Made by a program: the position numbers and the translations under genes
From: Chthoniobacterales bacterium
Lineage (GTDB): Bacteria > Verrucomicrobiota > Verrucomicrobiia > Chthoniobacterales > UBA10450
NCBI GenBank assembly: GCA_025980625.1
Contig: JAICXG010000038.1
Span: 1 to 15,998 of the forward strand
Length of the DNA: 15,998 nt
Reading direction: 5' to 3'
Shown here: piece by piece, positions 1 through 6,811 of the stretch
Numbering within the stretch: position 1 is the first letter of the stretch
How the letters are laid out: each line of letters begins with the position of its first letter
Notes under the pieces: generated by a model
What the model was told of the DNA's origin: nothing
Database searches by the model: none
The model's input: the letters and a program-made list of their open reading frames with translations, nothing else

Positions 1-197
1 GATGCGCCGTTGCTTAGTGGAAGACTGGCCTGAGCGTTACCGGTAAGTTTAACTAACACATTGCCCGAGTAATGTATCTCGGCCTCGGAGGAACCTGCTC
101 CAGCGAAAGTGCTCGCTGCCGCCGCAGCCATGTAGGCGGTCCAGCGGCCAGTTGTCATGGAGTTGATGCTGGGTTGCTGTCTTCTCGGGGTTTTCAT
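1..197 (-). CDS. Exported protein, N-terminal part only (paralogue of the next gene upstream)
   Basis: The gene starts with ATG at 197-195 on the minus strand and runs off the window at base 1, leaving 65 codons. Reading it by hand gives a basic N-terminus (MKTPRRQQPS), then TGRWTAYMAAAAAS, an alanine-rich signal segment and the cleavage-region string SSEAEIHYSG. The neighbouring gene at 330-1085 has NSRWLAYAAAG and AAEAEIHYSG at the same places, followed by the related SAYLPLNGA against QASLPLSNGA here. The two are therefore tandem paralogues. The protein is probably secreted. The C-terminal sorting tail lies outside the window, so its PEP-CTERM nature is inferred from the paralogue. No Shine-Dalgarno site is visible. 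A sigma-54-like promoter precedes it at 224-239. Confidence 0.8.
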   Translation of the reverse strand, partial: MKTPRRQQPSINSMTTGRWTAYMAAAAASTFAGAGSSEAEIHYSGNVLVKLTGNAQASLPLSNGA

Positions 198-223
198 GTT
201 TGGCAGGTTGCTGGAATCACGCT

Positions 224-239
224 GCAAAGGTCAAGCCAA
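224..239 (-). promoter_or_regulatory. Sigma-54-type -24/-12 promoter of the 197-1 gene
   Basis: The minus strand reads TTGGC, seven bases, then TTGC followed by A. The GG and GC doublets are ten bases apart, as in the sigma-54 consensus TTGGCACG-N4-TTGC; the G after the two mismatched bases is also kept. The predicted start of transcription is near 212, about 15 nt before the ATG. A related site lies at the same distance before the paralogous gene at 1085. In other bacteria, PEP-CTERM/exosortase genes are often controlled by a PrsK/PrsR-RpoN system (recalled family knowledge). Confidence 0.55.
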
Positions 240-311
240 TTCGGCACCGTGCAGCCACCAGGTTCGGTTCCGCCTCGATGTCTGGCCGGATCCGAGTCGC
301 GCTCCGCCGTC

Positions 312-327
312 GCTCCCGACACTGCTG
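312..327 (-). repeat. 16-bp upstream element, copy 1 (candidate activator site)
   Basis: The minus strand reads CAGCAGTGTCGGGAGC. The identical 16-mer occurs at 1196-1211. This copy starts 73 bp beyond the -24 end of the promoter at 224-239, with its centre near -107 from the predicted transcription start, where enhancer-binding proteins for sigma-54 usually bind. It also sits only a few bases beyond the stop codon of the 330-1085 gene, so a duplication remnant is the alternative explanation. Confidence 0.5.
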
Positions 328-329
328 TA

Positions 330-1085
330 TTAGTTATCGCCAGCCACAGGTGCGCGTCGCTTGCGCCACTCGATCACTCCGGCGCCGCCGAGCGCGAGTA
401 ACCCGAGTGAGCCGCGATCGGGAACTGCCACCATCGGATCGGAGCTATGTCTTTGGCCAGTTTGGATGCTTTCCCCTGGGTCAGCCCAGGCATAGTCAAT
501 CAGGACAAAGCGGTAATCGGGCGCGCCTTTTGTCCTAATCCTTGCCCAGCCATACTGCGGGCCGTTACCGCTATCGAAGGTGAAGCCGATAAATCCTTCG
601 CCGGCATGGCGGAATTTCCCGTTCGGTCGGTCGGAGTAACCGATCGTCCCGCCAAAGCAACGTAAGTGCGATCCGGACCCGGTACTCGTGTATCTGCAAT
701 AAGCGCCAAAGCGAAGGCCTGACAGATTCACGCGGGCCGCAAGATTTGAAACATAGAATCCGCCGTATTGGACAAAGTTACCGACCAGTCCACCAATACT
801 GTCGCCGGCCCGGCCATTCGGCCCGAGGACTTCGATCCGCGCCGCGCCGCTCTTCGAGCCGAGATTGAAATGCTGAAAAAAGAGGTTAGCCGCGCCGTTC
901 AAAGGAAGATAGGCGGAGCTAAGCGGATCAGTTCCAGGAAACGGAAAGTTAACCAGTCCCGAGTAGTGAATTTCGGCCTCGGCTGCGCCGGCCCCTGCGA
1001 GGGCGGAAGCAGCCCCAGCCGCTGCATAGGCGAGCCATCGGGAATTAGATAAGTTGAGGGATGTGCTCCGTCGGTTCTTTCTCAT
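330..1085 (-). CDS. Exported protein with VPD/PEP-CTERM-type sorting tail
   Basis: The protein has 251 residues. The N-terminus is basic (MRKNRRS), followed by an alanine/glycine-rich signal segment (about 17-35) ending at AAEAEIH. The middle is a glycine- and aromatic-rich beta-type domain with a QYGWARIRTKG segment (177-187) and DYAWADPGE (197-205). The C-terminus has the tripartite sorting layout: VPDRGS at 221-226, a short hydrophobic stretch LGLLALGGAGVI (227-238), then the basic cluster EWRKRRA. This resembles PEP-CTERM and VPDSG-CTERM tails, which are processed by exosortases and tied to exopolysaccharide. No exosortase is in the window. It is a tandem paralogue of the truncated gene at 1-197. 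Its ligand or role is unknown. Confidence 0.85.
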   Translation of the reverse strand: MRKNRRSTSLNLSNSRWLAYAAAGAASALAGAGAAEAEIHYSGLVNFPFPGTDPLSSAYLPLNGAANLFFQHFNLGSKSGAARIEVLGPNGRAGDSIGGLVGNFVQYGGFYVSNLAARVNLSGLRFGAYCRYTSTGSGSHLRCFGGTIGYSDRPNGKFRHAGEGFIGFTFDSGNGPQYGWARIRTKGAPDYRFVLIDYAWADPGESIQTGQRHSSDPMVAVPDRGSLGLLALGGAGVIEWRKRRAPVAGDN

Positions 1086-1105
1086 GGCGCGAGCCTATCG
1101 GGCCG

Positions 1106-1121
1106 GCAAAGACACAGTCAA
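1106..1121 (-). promoter_or_regulatory. Sigma-54-like promoter of the 330-1085 gene
   Basis: The minus strand reads TTGAC, seven bases, TTGC. It matches the paralogue's site except that the -24 GG is GA, so the site may be weaker. The predicted transcription start is near 1094, about 10 nt before the ATG at 1085. TTGACT could instead be a sigma-70 -35 box, but no convincing -10 follows at 16-18 nt. The matching site before the paralogue favours the sigma-54 reading. Confidence 0.4.
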
Positions 1122-1195
1122 GCGCTTTAAGACGCGACGCGTGCCTGGCGACGAGACCAACCTCAAAGGCGAGCAACGAACCTGCTTCACCCTTT

Positions 1196-1211
1196 GCTCC
1201 CGACACTGCTG
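1196..1211 (-). repeat. 16-bp upstream element, copy 2 (candidate activator site)
   Basis: This is identical to 312-327. It begins 75 bp beyond the -24 end of the promoter at 1106-1121, with its centre near -109 from the predicted start, matching the spacing of the first copy within 2 bp. It overlaps the end of the GGACTGTCAGTCC dyad (1211-1223). Unlike copy 1, it is not beside an identifiable gene end, which favours a regulatory role over simple carry-over. Confidence 0.5.
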
Positions 1212-1338
1212 GACTGTCAGTCCTGATCGCGCCGCCGGTATCGGCATAGCGTCGCGAGTTTCAACTGCGGCCGGGTTACATTTTCGCGACGTTGGATTTC
1301 GCACTGGCGTTACCGAGTCGGGCGGCTAATCTGGCGGG

Positions 1339-2166
1339 ATGTTCGTGCGGAAAGTGGTTATGCTTTTGCCGCTGGTTTGCGGTGCCGCGCTCGCCCAGCC
1401 CAAACCTTCGCCCACGACCTCCGCCGCCTTGGCCGGACTTTCTCCCGAGGAAATGTCGCACGCGATCAAGAGCGATGACGTTACGATTCCGACCCCGGGC
1501 GAACTTTTCGCCGCTCTCTCCGAACCGGCCAAGCCCGACTGGCCTTCCTATTACCGCCCGCCGATCCCGATAAATTACAAATCGCGCGCGCAGATTGCGC
1601 TCAATCTCGGCGGCCTGATCGCCGATGGCTTCATTGCGGTCCAGGCGCAGGACACGCAGCAGGTGAAAAACATCGGGGCGGACATCGTAAAGATGGCGAA
1701 GGGACTCGGCGTCAGCGAAAGCATTTTGGCGCGCGGGAACAGCATCAATCAATTCGCCGAGAACGACGAATGGGCCACGCTCCAGGAGGAACTGGAAGCG
1801 ACGCAGAACGAAGTCAAAGCCTCGATGCAGAGTCATCGCGACCAGGACCTGGTCGTCCTCGTTAGTCTGGGTGGTTGGATTCGCGGTACCCAGGTAGTGA
1901 GCGCGTTCGTGGAGAAAAATTACAGCCCGGAACTCGGGCAAATTCTGCGTCAGCCGGAGTTGCTCCGATTTATTCGCTCAAAGATCGGACAGATTTCATC
2001 CGAGATGCAGAATGATCCGCTTGTCAAAAGCGTCAACGCGCAGCTTGGCGAGATTGAGCAGATTGTCGCGACGCCCTTTGGGCACGACCTTTCCCTCGAC
2101 GAGGTGAAGAAGCTGAACGCGCGGGTTAACGCGCTCCTGCAAGAAATCCAGAAGAAGGAGAAATGA
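1339..2166 (+). CDS. Exported hypothetical protein, first gene of a three-gene operon
   Basis: The protein has 275 residues. The N-terminus has a clear signal peptide: basic MFVRK, hydrophobic VVMLLPLVCGAALA, with likely cleavage after ALA at residue 19. The mature part has a proline-rich stretch (about 59-77, SYYRPPIPIN) and is otherwise mainly helical and charged. It includes a glycine-containing helix NLGGLIADGFIAVQAQD (about 89-105) and ends in a lysine-rich helix (EIQKKEK). I do not recognise the family. The stop overlaps the next start (ATGA at 2163-2166), so translation is coupled. A second in-frame ATG at residue 8 would still leave a usable signal peptide. Confidence 0.85.
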   Translation: MFVRKVVMLLPLVCGAALAQPKPSPTTSAALAGLSPEEMSHAIKSDDVTIPTPGELFAALSEPAKPDWPSYYRPPIPINYKSRAQIALNLGGLIADGFIAVQAQDTQQVKNIGADIVKMAKGLGVSESILARGNSINQFAENDEWATLQEELEATQNEVKASMQSHRDQDLVVLVSLGGWIRGTQVVSAFVEKNYSPELGQILRQPELLRFIRSKIGQISSEMQNDPLVKSVNAQLGEIEQIVATPFGHDLSLDEVKKLNARVNALLQEIQKKEK

Positions 2167-2603
2167 TGCGACGCTGGATTTCGCTTTCCCTAACGATCGG
2201 GACGCTCCTCGCCTTCGGCAGCCGGGGCATCGGCGAAACGAATGAGGAAGTGGCCGCGCGCGCTGTTGCCCTGGAATTGGCGGGCGCGTTTTCCAACGAT
2301 GGCTTCAAATTACGCGATGGCCACTGGGCGGGAACGCTTTCCCCTAACGAGAGCCGGTTAATCGCGGTCAACCTCTATGCCGGCAACGACTACTGGTTTT
2401 CTGTCGGAGCCACAGACAAGGCGCAGAAGCTGACAATCGAGCTTTTCGACGAAACGGGCGCGCCGGTGCCGACACAAAAATACGACTCCGGCACGAAAGC
2501 CGCTGCGGGATTCAGCGTGACGAAGAGCGGCCAATATTTCATCCGCGTGCGCTTGGAAGAGGGCGGCCCGGCGGGCGTGTGTTTCGTTTACAGCTACAAA
2601 TGA
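2163..2603 (+). CDS. Exported PPC-like beta-sandwich protein
   Basis: The protein has 146 residues. It starts with MMRRWISLSLTIGTLLAFGS, a signal peptide. Residues about 55-146 (GTLSPNESRLIAVNLYAGNDY, VGATDKAQKLTIELFDETG, SGQYFIRVRLEEG) have the alternating strands and the late G-x-Y-x-I/V-R-V pattern of bacterial pre-peptidase C-terminal (PPC)-like domains, which bind or stabilise partners outside the cytoplasm. The family call is by pattern only. Its start overlaps the upstream stop and its stop overlaps the downstream ATG, so it is translated as the middle gene of a trio. Confidence 0.8.
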   Translation: MMRRWISLSLTIGTLLAFGSRGIGETNEEVAARAVALELAGAFSNDGFKLRDGHWAGTLSPNESRLIAVNLYAGNDYWFSVGATDKAQKLTIELFDETGAPVPTQKYDSGTKAAAGFSVTKSGQYFIRVRLEEGGPAGVCFVYSYK

Positions 2604-3031
2604 AACTGCGCCTCACTTTCCCCGCCGCCCTCGCTTTGCTTACGGCGAGTTGCGCCTCCTCCATTACCCAGGGAACGATCGGCGACTGGTATGCGGTGAC
2701 TGCAGCACAGACGCCGTTTTATCGCTACGGACCGCAACAGGGCAACGGGCCCGACGAGCAGTTGCGGAAAGACGCGATCATGAAAGTGATTCGGCCGTCG
2801 TTTGGCTACGTGAAAGTGCAGTTGCAGGATGGCCAAAGCGGCTACGTCGCGAGTGAAGATATCGGGCTGGCGTCAAAGTCGCTCGTGGCAGAGAAGCTCG
2901 CGCCACCGCCGCCGAAAGTCGCGAGCCAGAGTCAGGGCGAAGAATTCGATCTCAATTCAGATGATCCGCGGCTGGTTGCGCCACCGGAGCCGTTGCCCGA
3001 GGCGAGTCCCACGCCGAAATTTCGCTATTGA
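2600..3031 (+). CDS. Probable lipoprotein with SH3-like domain
   Basis: The protein has 143 residues when started at the ATG at 2600, which overlaps the upstream TGA (ATGA). A longer in-frame start at 2579 would put extra residues in front of the signal peptide and is less likely. The signal segment MKLRLTFPAALALLTAS ends at Cys18, a lipobox of weak consensus (TAS-C). Residues about 26-92 look like a bacterial SH3 domain: WYAVTA near the start and the hallmark YVKVQLQDGQSGYV near the end. The tail (101-143) is proline-rich and acidic, probably an extended linker. Bacterial SH3 domains often contact cell-wall peptides, which suits an envelope role for the trio. Confidence 0.8.
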   Translation: MKLRLTFPAALALLTASCASSITQGTIGDWYAVTAAQTPFYRYGPQQGNGPDEQLRKDAIMKVIRPSFGYVKVQLQDGQSGYVASEDIGLASKSLVAEKLAPPPPKVASQSQGEEFDLNSDDPRLVAPPEPLPEASPTPKFRY

Positions 3032-3234
3032 AGCAGCCGGTCTTTCGTGGCCGGCCGCGTTGTGGGCGATGGCTCGGACACAACGATTTCGCGCGGTGCC
3101 AGCACGCTCGTTAGGCAAGATCGCGCGAGTCCAAAGCTTCTCCGGGCTCCGGATTCGTTTTATCTGCACGAACTGCTTGCCTTGCCCCTGTCTCCACAGG
3201 CAAAATTGCGCCCGCAGATTCCAGGACCCCACCT
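3032..3234. other. Intergenic region, 203 bp
   Basis: It separates the exported-protein trio from the acylphosphatase operon. It contains a GGCCGGCC palindrome at 3049-3056 and one exact CGTTAGGC octamer at 3109-3116. I see no T-run terminator, no clear promoter hexamers and no small ORF that looks real. Confidence 0.5.
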
Positions 3235-3510
3235 ATGTTTTCACTCCAGGTCTTTTTCGAAGGCAACGTCCAGGGCGTGGGCTTTCGCTGGTCAGTGAAA
3301 CGCATCGCGAAGGGGTTCGACGTCACTGGCTGGGTCCGCAATCGGCACGATGGGCGGGTCGAATTGCAGGCAGCCGGAGAGGAAAATGAAGTGCGCGCAT
3401 TCATTGAGGCGATTGGTCGAAGTGAGCTCCGTGCACACATTCGCAATCACACCGAGGAGGTGTTGCCGCGGCCACCTGAGGCGCGCGGTTTTGAAATTCG
3501 CCATGAGTGA
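3235..3510 (+). CDS. acyP: Acylphosphatase
   Basis: The protein has 91 residues, the normal length for this family. It hydrolyses the carboxyl-phosphate bond of acyl phosphates in the cytoplasm. The signature GNVQGVGFRW (10-19) holds the phosphate-binding loop with the catalytic arginine at 18. The second signature GWVRNRHDGRVE (32-43) holds the catalytic asparagine at 36. The following gene starts inside it (8-nt overlap), so it heads a coupled operon. A direct link to the ABC transporter is not evident from function. Confidence 0.95.
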   Translation: MFSLQVFFEGNVQGVGFRWSVKRIAKGFDVTGWVRNRHDGRVELQAAGEENEVRAFIEAIGRSELRAHIRNHTEEVLPRPPEARGFEIRHE

Positions 3511-4357
3511 TGTGGCGGTTGCGGTCAATGACCTGACCAAAGTTTTTCCGATCCCGTTTCGGCGAAGCAAAGTCGTCGCGGTGCGCGGATTGAATCTAGA
3601 AGTCGCGCCTGGCCAGGTCTACGGACTGCTCGGGCCTAACGGATCGGGTAAAAGCACGACTTTAAAAATTATCCTCGGGCTGGTCTCGCCAAGCGCGGGG
3701 ACGACGCGAATTTTCGGTCGCGACAGCCGCGAGGTGGGCAGCCGGGAAGGGGTCGGCTTTCTCCCCGAGAATCCGTATTTTTACAAATACCTCACCGGAG
3801 AAGAGACGCTTTTTTTTTACGGCAAACTCTGCGGCCTGCGTGGCGCGGCGTTGCGGGCGCGAACGCGCGAGCTGCTTACCCTCGTTAGGCTGGAAGCGGC
3901 GAAAGACCGGCCGCTCGGCGGCTATTCCAAGGGCATGCTGCAACGCATTGGCCTCGCCCAGGCGCTCGTCCAGGAGCCAAAGCTGGTCGTGCTCGACGAA
4001 CCGACCGCGGGAGTCGACCCGGAAGGTTCACGCGAAATCCGCGACCTGATTCTCGACCTGAAAAGGCGCGGCATCACCGTCCTCCTTTCCTCTCATCTGC
4101 TCGCCCATGTGCAGGAGATCTGCGATCGGGTCGGGATTCTCGCCCACGGCGTGCTTGTGCGGGAAGGCCGGGTCGATGAATTGCTCGCGATCGAAAATCA
4201 AACCGAACTGGTGCTTGAAAACGTGAACCCTGAAGTGCTGGCGCAGATTCGCCGATTGCTTGAAAACACCGCTACTCGGCTGGTCGAAGAACGCCAGCCG
4301 CAGACAACGCTCGAGAGTCTGTTCCTCGCCGCGACGAACGGCCCGCCATCTCCCTAG
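3503..4357 (+). CDS. ABC transporter ATP-binding protein (ABC-2 export type)
   Basis: The protein has 284 residues from the ATG at 3503, which lies 8 nt inside the acylphosphatase gene; upstream in-frame codons encode no ABC-like sequence. Walker A is GPNGSGKST (44-52), the Q-loop region is FLPEN (86-90), the signature is YSKGMLQR (141-148), a common LSGGQ variant in exporters, Walker B is LVVLDEPT (161-168), the D-loop is GVD and the H-switch is SSH (196-198). It energises the permease encoded 24 nt downstream. The C-terminal 60 residues form the extra domain typical of ABC-2 ATPases. The substrate is not predictable. Codons for Walker A include one GCCTAACG octamer. Confidence 0.95.
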   Translation: MSDVAVAVNDLTKVFPIPFRRSKVVAVRGLNLEVAPGQVYGLLGPNGSGKSTTLKIILGLVSPSAGTTRIFGRDSREVGSREGVGFLPENPYFYKYLTGEETLFFYGKLCGLRGAALRARTRELLTLVRLEAAKDRPLGGYSKGMLQRIGLAQALVQEPKLVVLDEPTAGVDPEGSREIRDLILDLKRRGITVLLSSHLLAHVQEICDRVGILAHGVLVREGRVDELLAIENQTELVLENVNPEVLAQIRRLLENTATRLVEERQPQTTLESLFLAATNGPPSP

Positions 4358-4381
4358 ATCGCCGCACCCGCATCGAAAGCC

Positions 4382-5269
4382 ATGCCCGAAAGCAAGCCTG
4401 GTCGTTTCTCGCTCACGCGGATCGCCGCACTCGCCGGCATCACCTTCACCGGACTCGTTAGGCTAAAAGCCTTCTATTTTCTGCTGCTTTTCGCTTTCCT
4501 CGTCATCGGCTCCTCGGTCTTCATGGCCGAGCTGACCTTCCAGCAGGAATTCCAGATCCTGAAGGACGTCTCGTTAGGCGCGATGAGCATCTTCACATCG
4601 TTGCTCGCGATCGTTGCGACCGCGCAATTGATTCCCCGCGATCTCGAAGACCGCACCATCTACACGATTCTCGCCAAACCGGTGCCGCGCTACGAGTACC
4701 TGATCGGCAAACTGACCGGTGTCCTTCTCCTTCTCGCCCTCAGCATCCTGGCGATGAGCGCCTTGTTTCTTGGATTGCTTTTCGTTAGGGAACAAATCGT
4801 CGTCAGCGCGACTCTCCGCTCCAGCGCCGGACTCCCGGCCGCGGAGGTGGAACAGGCGGTGCGCACGCTCAAGGCTTCCGCATTCAACGCCAACCTGCTC
4901 CCGGGCATCGTCCTGATCTACTTCAAGGCCGCCCTTCTCGCCGCCCTCACGCTCTTCGTCTCGACCTTCGCGAGCTCAAATATTTTCACGATCGTGGTGA
5001 TGGTGTTTGCTTATTTGATCGGCCATCTCCAGGCAACGGCGCGCGCTTATTGGCTACAGGAACACGGCGCCGGCTGGCTCGCCCATGCCCTTCTCGGGTT
5101 TGTCGCGCTCGTCTTTCCCGATCTCCAGCTCTTCAACCTGGTCGACGATATTGTCGCCGGCACCGCCATCCCGCTCGCTCTCTTTGCCCGCACCGCTGTT
5201 CTCGGCTGTGTCTATACCTCGGTTTATCTTTTCTTCGCCTGGGTCGCATTTCACGGCAAAGAACTATGA
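4382..5269 (+). CDS. ABC-2 type transporter permease
   Basis: The protein has 295 residues and about six or seven membrane segments (roughly 31-49, 66-84, 110-134, 172-196, 199-217, 234-250, 266-290). The cytoplasmic loop after the second segment reads RDLEDRTIYTILAKPVPR (86-103), the loop typical of NosY- and GldF-like ABC-2 permeases that contacts the ATPase. A long outside loop lies between about 135 and 171. It forms the exporter with the preceding ATPase. Its stop overlaps the next start (ATGA at 5266-5269). It holds two CGTTAGGC octamers and one CGTTAGG 7-mer in two different codon phases. Confidence 0.9.
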   Translation: MPESKPGRFSLTRIAALAGITFTGLVRLKAFYFLLLFAFLVIGSSVFMAELTFQQEFQILKDVSLGAMSIFTSLLAIVATAQLIPRDLEDRTIYTILAKPVPRYEYLIGKLTGVLLLLALSILAMSALFLGLLFVREQIVVSATLRSSAGLPAAEVEQAVRTLKASAFNANLLPGIVLIYFKAALLAALTLFVSTFASSNIFTIVVMVFAYLIGHLQATARAYWLQEHGAGWLAHALLGFVALVFPDLQLFNLVDDIVAGTAIPLALFARTAVLGCVYTSVYLFFAWVAFHGKEL

Positions 5270-6024
5270 CCCGCGCCCTCGTCGTCGTGGTTCTTCTTTT
5301 TGCCTTCGGAGGGCTGCGCCTGCCGATCGAGTCCGCGCTCACGGAGCAGTATCACCGCGCCCACTTTGAGCAGGCCAATCTCAATCTCAGCCTGCGCGAA
5401 CACATCGGGCAGATGTCGTTTGTCGCCGCACTCAGCGGGTTTCGATCGTTGGTCGCGGATTTTATCTACATCCAGGCAAACGCCGCCTGGGAGCGGACGG
5501 AATGGCATCGGTTGCTGCTGCTCTTTCGCCAAGCCACCACCCTTCAGCCGCGCTCGCTTCTTTTTTGGGAAATGGCTGCCTGGCACATGGCCTGGAATGC
5601 GAGCGTCGCCGCTCTGCACGATTCGAACTTGCCTAACGACGGCCTGCGGCGCAAAACGCAGCGCGAATATCTCGCGCTCGGGCGGCAATTCCTCGAGAGC
5701 GGAATACGAAACAATCCGGAGAGCCCGCAACTTTACGAATCGCTGGGACGACTTTACCGGGAGAAATACCAGGATCACGCGGCTGCCGCCCGTTGTTTCG
5801 CGCAGGCTGCCTCGCTCCCCAGCGCACCCGAATACGAGAGGCGCTTCGCCGCCTACGAGCTTTCGTTTGTGCCGGAGCGAGAGCGCGAAGCTTATCGGAT
5901 ACTGCGCGCCCTTTACGACCGCGGCCCGCAGGAGCGGCTGCCGACCCTGGTCAAGCGCCTGAAGTTTCTCGAAGAAAAGCTCGATATCCCGTTGCAAGAG
6001 CGCATTCCTGACAGAGAGATGTGA
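5266..6024 (+). CDS. TPR-like protein with N-terminal membrane anchor
   Basis: The protein has 252 residues from the ATG that overlaps the permease stop. An N-terminal hydrophobic helix (about 4-18, ALVVVVLLFAFGGLR) anchors or exports it. A helical region follows, rich in W and Y, with a TPR-like pair at about 131-185 (YLALGRQFLESGIRNNPES, YESLGRLYREKYQD, AARCFAQAASLPSAP). Fusion or close coupling of such proteins to ABC-2 exporters suggests an accessory scaffold, which is an inference. The end overlaps a possible GTG start of the next gene. Confidence 0.75.
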   Translation: MTRALVVVVLLFAFGGLRLPIESALTEQYHRAHFEQANLNLSLREHIGQMSFVAALSGFRSLVADFIYIQANAAWERTEWHRLLLLFRQATTLQPRSLLFWEMAAWHMAWNASVAALHDSNLPNDGLRRKTQREYLALGRQFLESGIRNNPESPQLYESLGRLYREKYQDHAAAARCFAQAASLPSAPEYERRFAAYELSFVPEREREAYRILRALYDRGPQERLPTLVKRLKFLEEKLDIPLQERIPDREM

Positions 6025-6032
6025 CGTTCGAA

Positions 6033-6755
6033 ATGCGTTACGCCGTCCTGAGCGACATTCATGCGAATCTGGAAGCGCTCGAGGCGGTACTCGACGACGC
6101 GCGCGCCCAGCATTGCGACGATTTTGTCTGCCTCGGCGATGTCGTCGGTTACAACGCCAACCCAAGCGAATGCCTGCAGCGCGTCCGGGAACTTGGCTGC
6201 CCGGTGGTGAAAGGGAATCACGACGAACAGGCCTCGATTGCCTTTTCCACTGAAGAATTCAACGAGATGGCGGAGGAAGCGATCGGCTGGACCCGTGCCC
6301 ATCTTTCCGCGGAGGAGAAGGCCTGGCTGGCCGATCTCCGCCTAACGAGGCAGGTGCGCGACTTCACGATCGTGCACGCGACCCTCGATACGCCAGGTCA
6401 CTGGGGCTACGTCTTCAATGACCTCGACGCGATCGCCAGCTTCACCTATCAGCACACCCAGCTCTGCTTTTTCGGTCACACTCACTGGCCGACCGCCTTT
6501 GTGCGCGAGGACAGCGTCCAGCGAATCGCCGTTGGCCGCATTGTGCTCGCGCCGGGCAGAAAATATCTCATCAATCCCGGGAGCATCGGCCAGCCGCGGG
6601 ATCGCGATTGGCGCGCCGCCTATTGCATTTACGATCTCGAGCGCAACGTGGTCGAGCAGCGCCGGGTCAAGTACGACCTCGAAACCGCGCAGCGCAAGAT
6701 CGGCCAGGCCGGGCTCCCGCAACGCCTCGCCGACCGGCTCGCGGCCGGTCGTTAG
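6033..6755 (+). CDS. Calcineurin-like metallophosphoesterase (YfcE/MJ0936-like)
   Basis: The protein has 240 residues. The metal-site motifs are complete: D8 and H10 in SDIHAN, D36 in GDVVGY, GNHD (61-64), H115 in IVHAT and GHTH (148-151). Residues 182-185 (PGSI) match the conserved PGS after the last motif. The family hydrolyses phosphodiesters with two metal ions. I chose ATG 6033 because family members start directly with the first strand (MRYAVLSDIHAN). A GTG at 6021, overlapping the upstream TGA and preceded by AGAGAG, is a real alternative that adds four residues. The TAG stop lies inside a CGTTAGGC octamer. Confidence 0.9.
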   Translation: MRYAVLSDIHANLEALEAVLDDARAQHCDDFVCLGDVVGYNANPSECLQRVRELGCPVVKGNHDEQASIAFSTEEFNEMAEEAIGWTRAHLSAEEKAWLADLRLTRQVRDFTIVHATLDTPGHWGYVFNDLDAIASFTYQHTQLCFFGHTHWPTAFVREDSVQRIAVGRIVLAPGRKYLINPGSIGQPRDRDWRAAYCIYDLERNVVEQRRVKYDLETAQRKIGQAGLPQRLADRLAAGR

Positions 6756-6762
6756 GCGGAAA

Positions 6763-6810
6763 GCGGCAAGCTGACGCCGCGAGGTCCCTCGGCTACGCTC
6801 GCAATGACCG
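6763..6810 (+). repeat. REP-like intergenic hairpin cluster
   Basis: Two small inverted repeats lie in tandem: GCGGC/GCCGC (6763-6767 and 6776-6780, 8-nt loop) and CGAGG/CCTCG (6780-6784 and 6787-6791). The part 6785-6807 (TCCCTCGGCTACGCTCGC..., ending AATGAC) resembles the dispersed repeat of the form TCCCTCGGCT-CGCTCGGGATGAC seen between genes in many bacteria (recalled). Only this copy is in the window. It ends just before the GTG start of the glycosyltransferase. Confidence 0.4.
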
Positions 6811-6811
6811 A

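Larger units (their letters stand above)
1086..1338. promoter_or_regulatory. Divergent intergenic region, 253 bp
   Basis: This is the longest gene-free stretch in the window. It lies between the minus-strand sorting-tail gene and the plus-strand three-gene exported operon. It holds the sigma-54-like site (1106-1121), the second copy of the 16-mer (1196-1211) and, directly adjoining, a 13-bp dyad GGACTG-T-CAGTCC at 1211-1223 that could be an operator. I see no convincing promoter for the plus-strand operon and no RNA gene. Confidence 0.5.

Noticed and set aside
1276..1941. Open frame of 221 codons on the minus strand
   Set aside because: It is antisense to the 1339-2166 gene, whose signal peptide and overlapping operon partners show it to be the real one. 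Long antisense frames are common at this GC content.
5251..6165. Open frame of 304 codons on the minus strand
   Set aside because: It lies opposite the TPR-like gene and the phosphoesterase start; its translation is arginine-rich with no recognisable domain.
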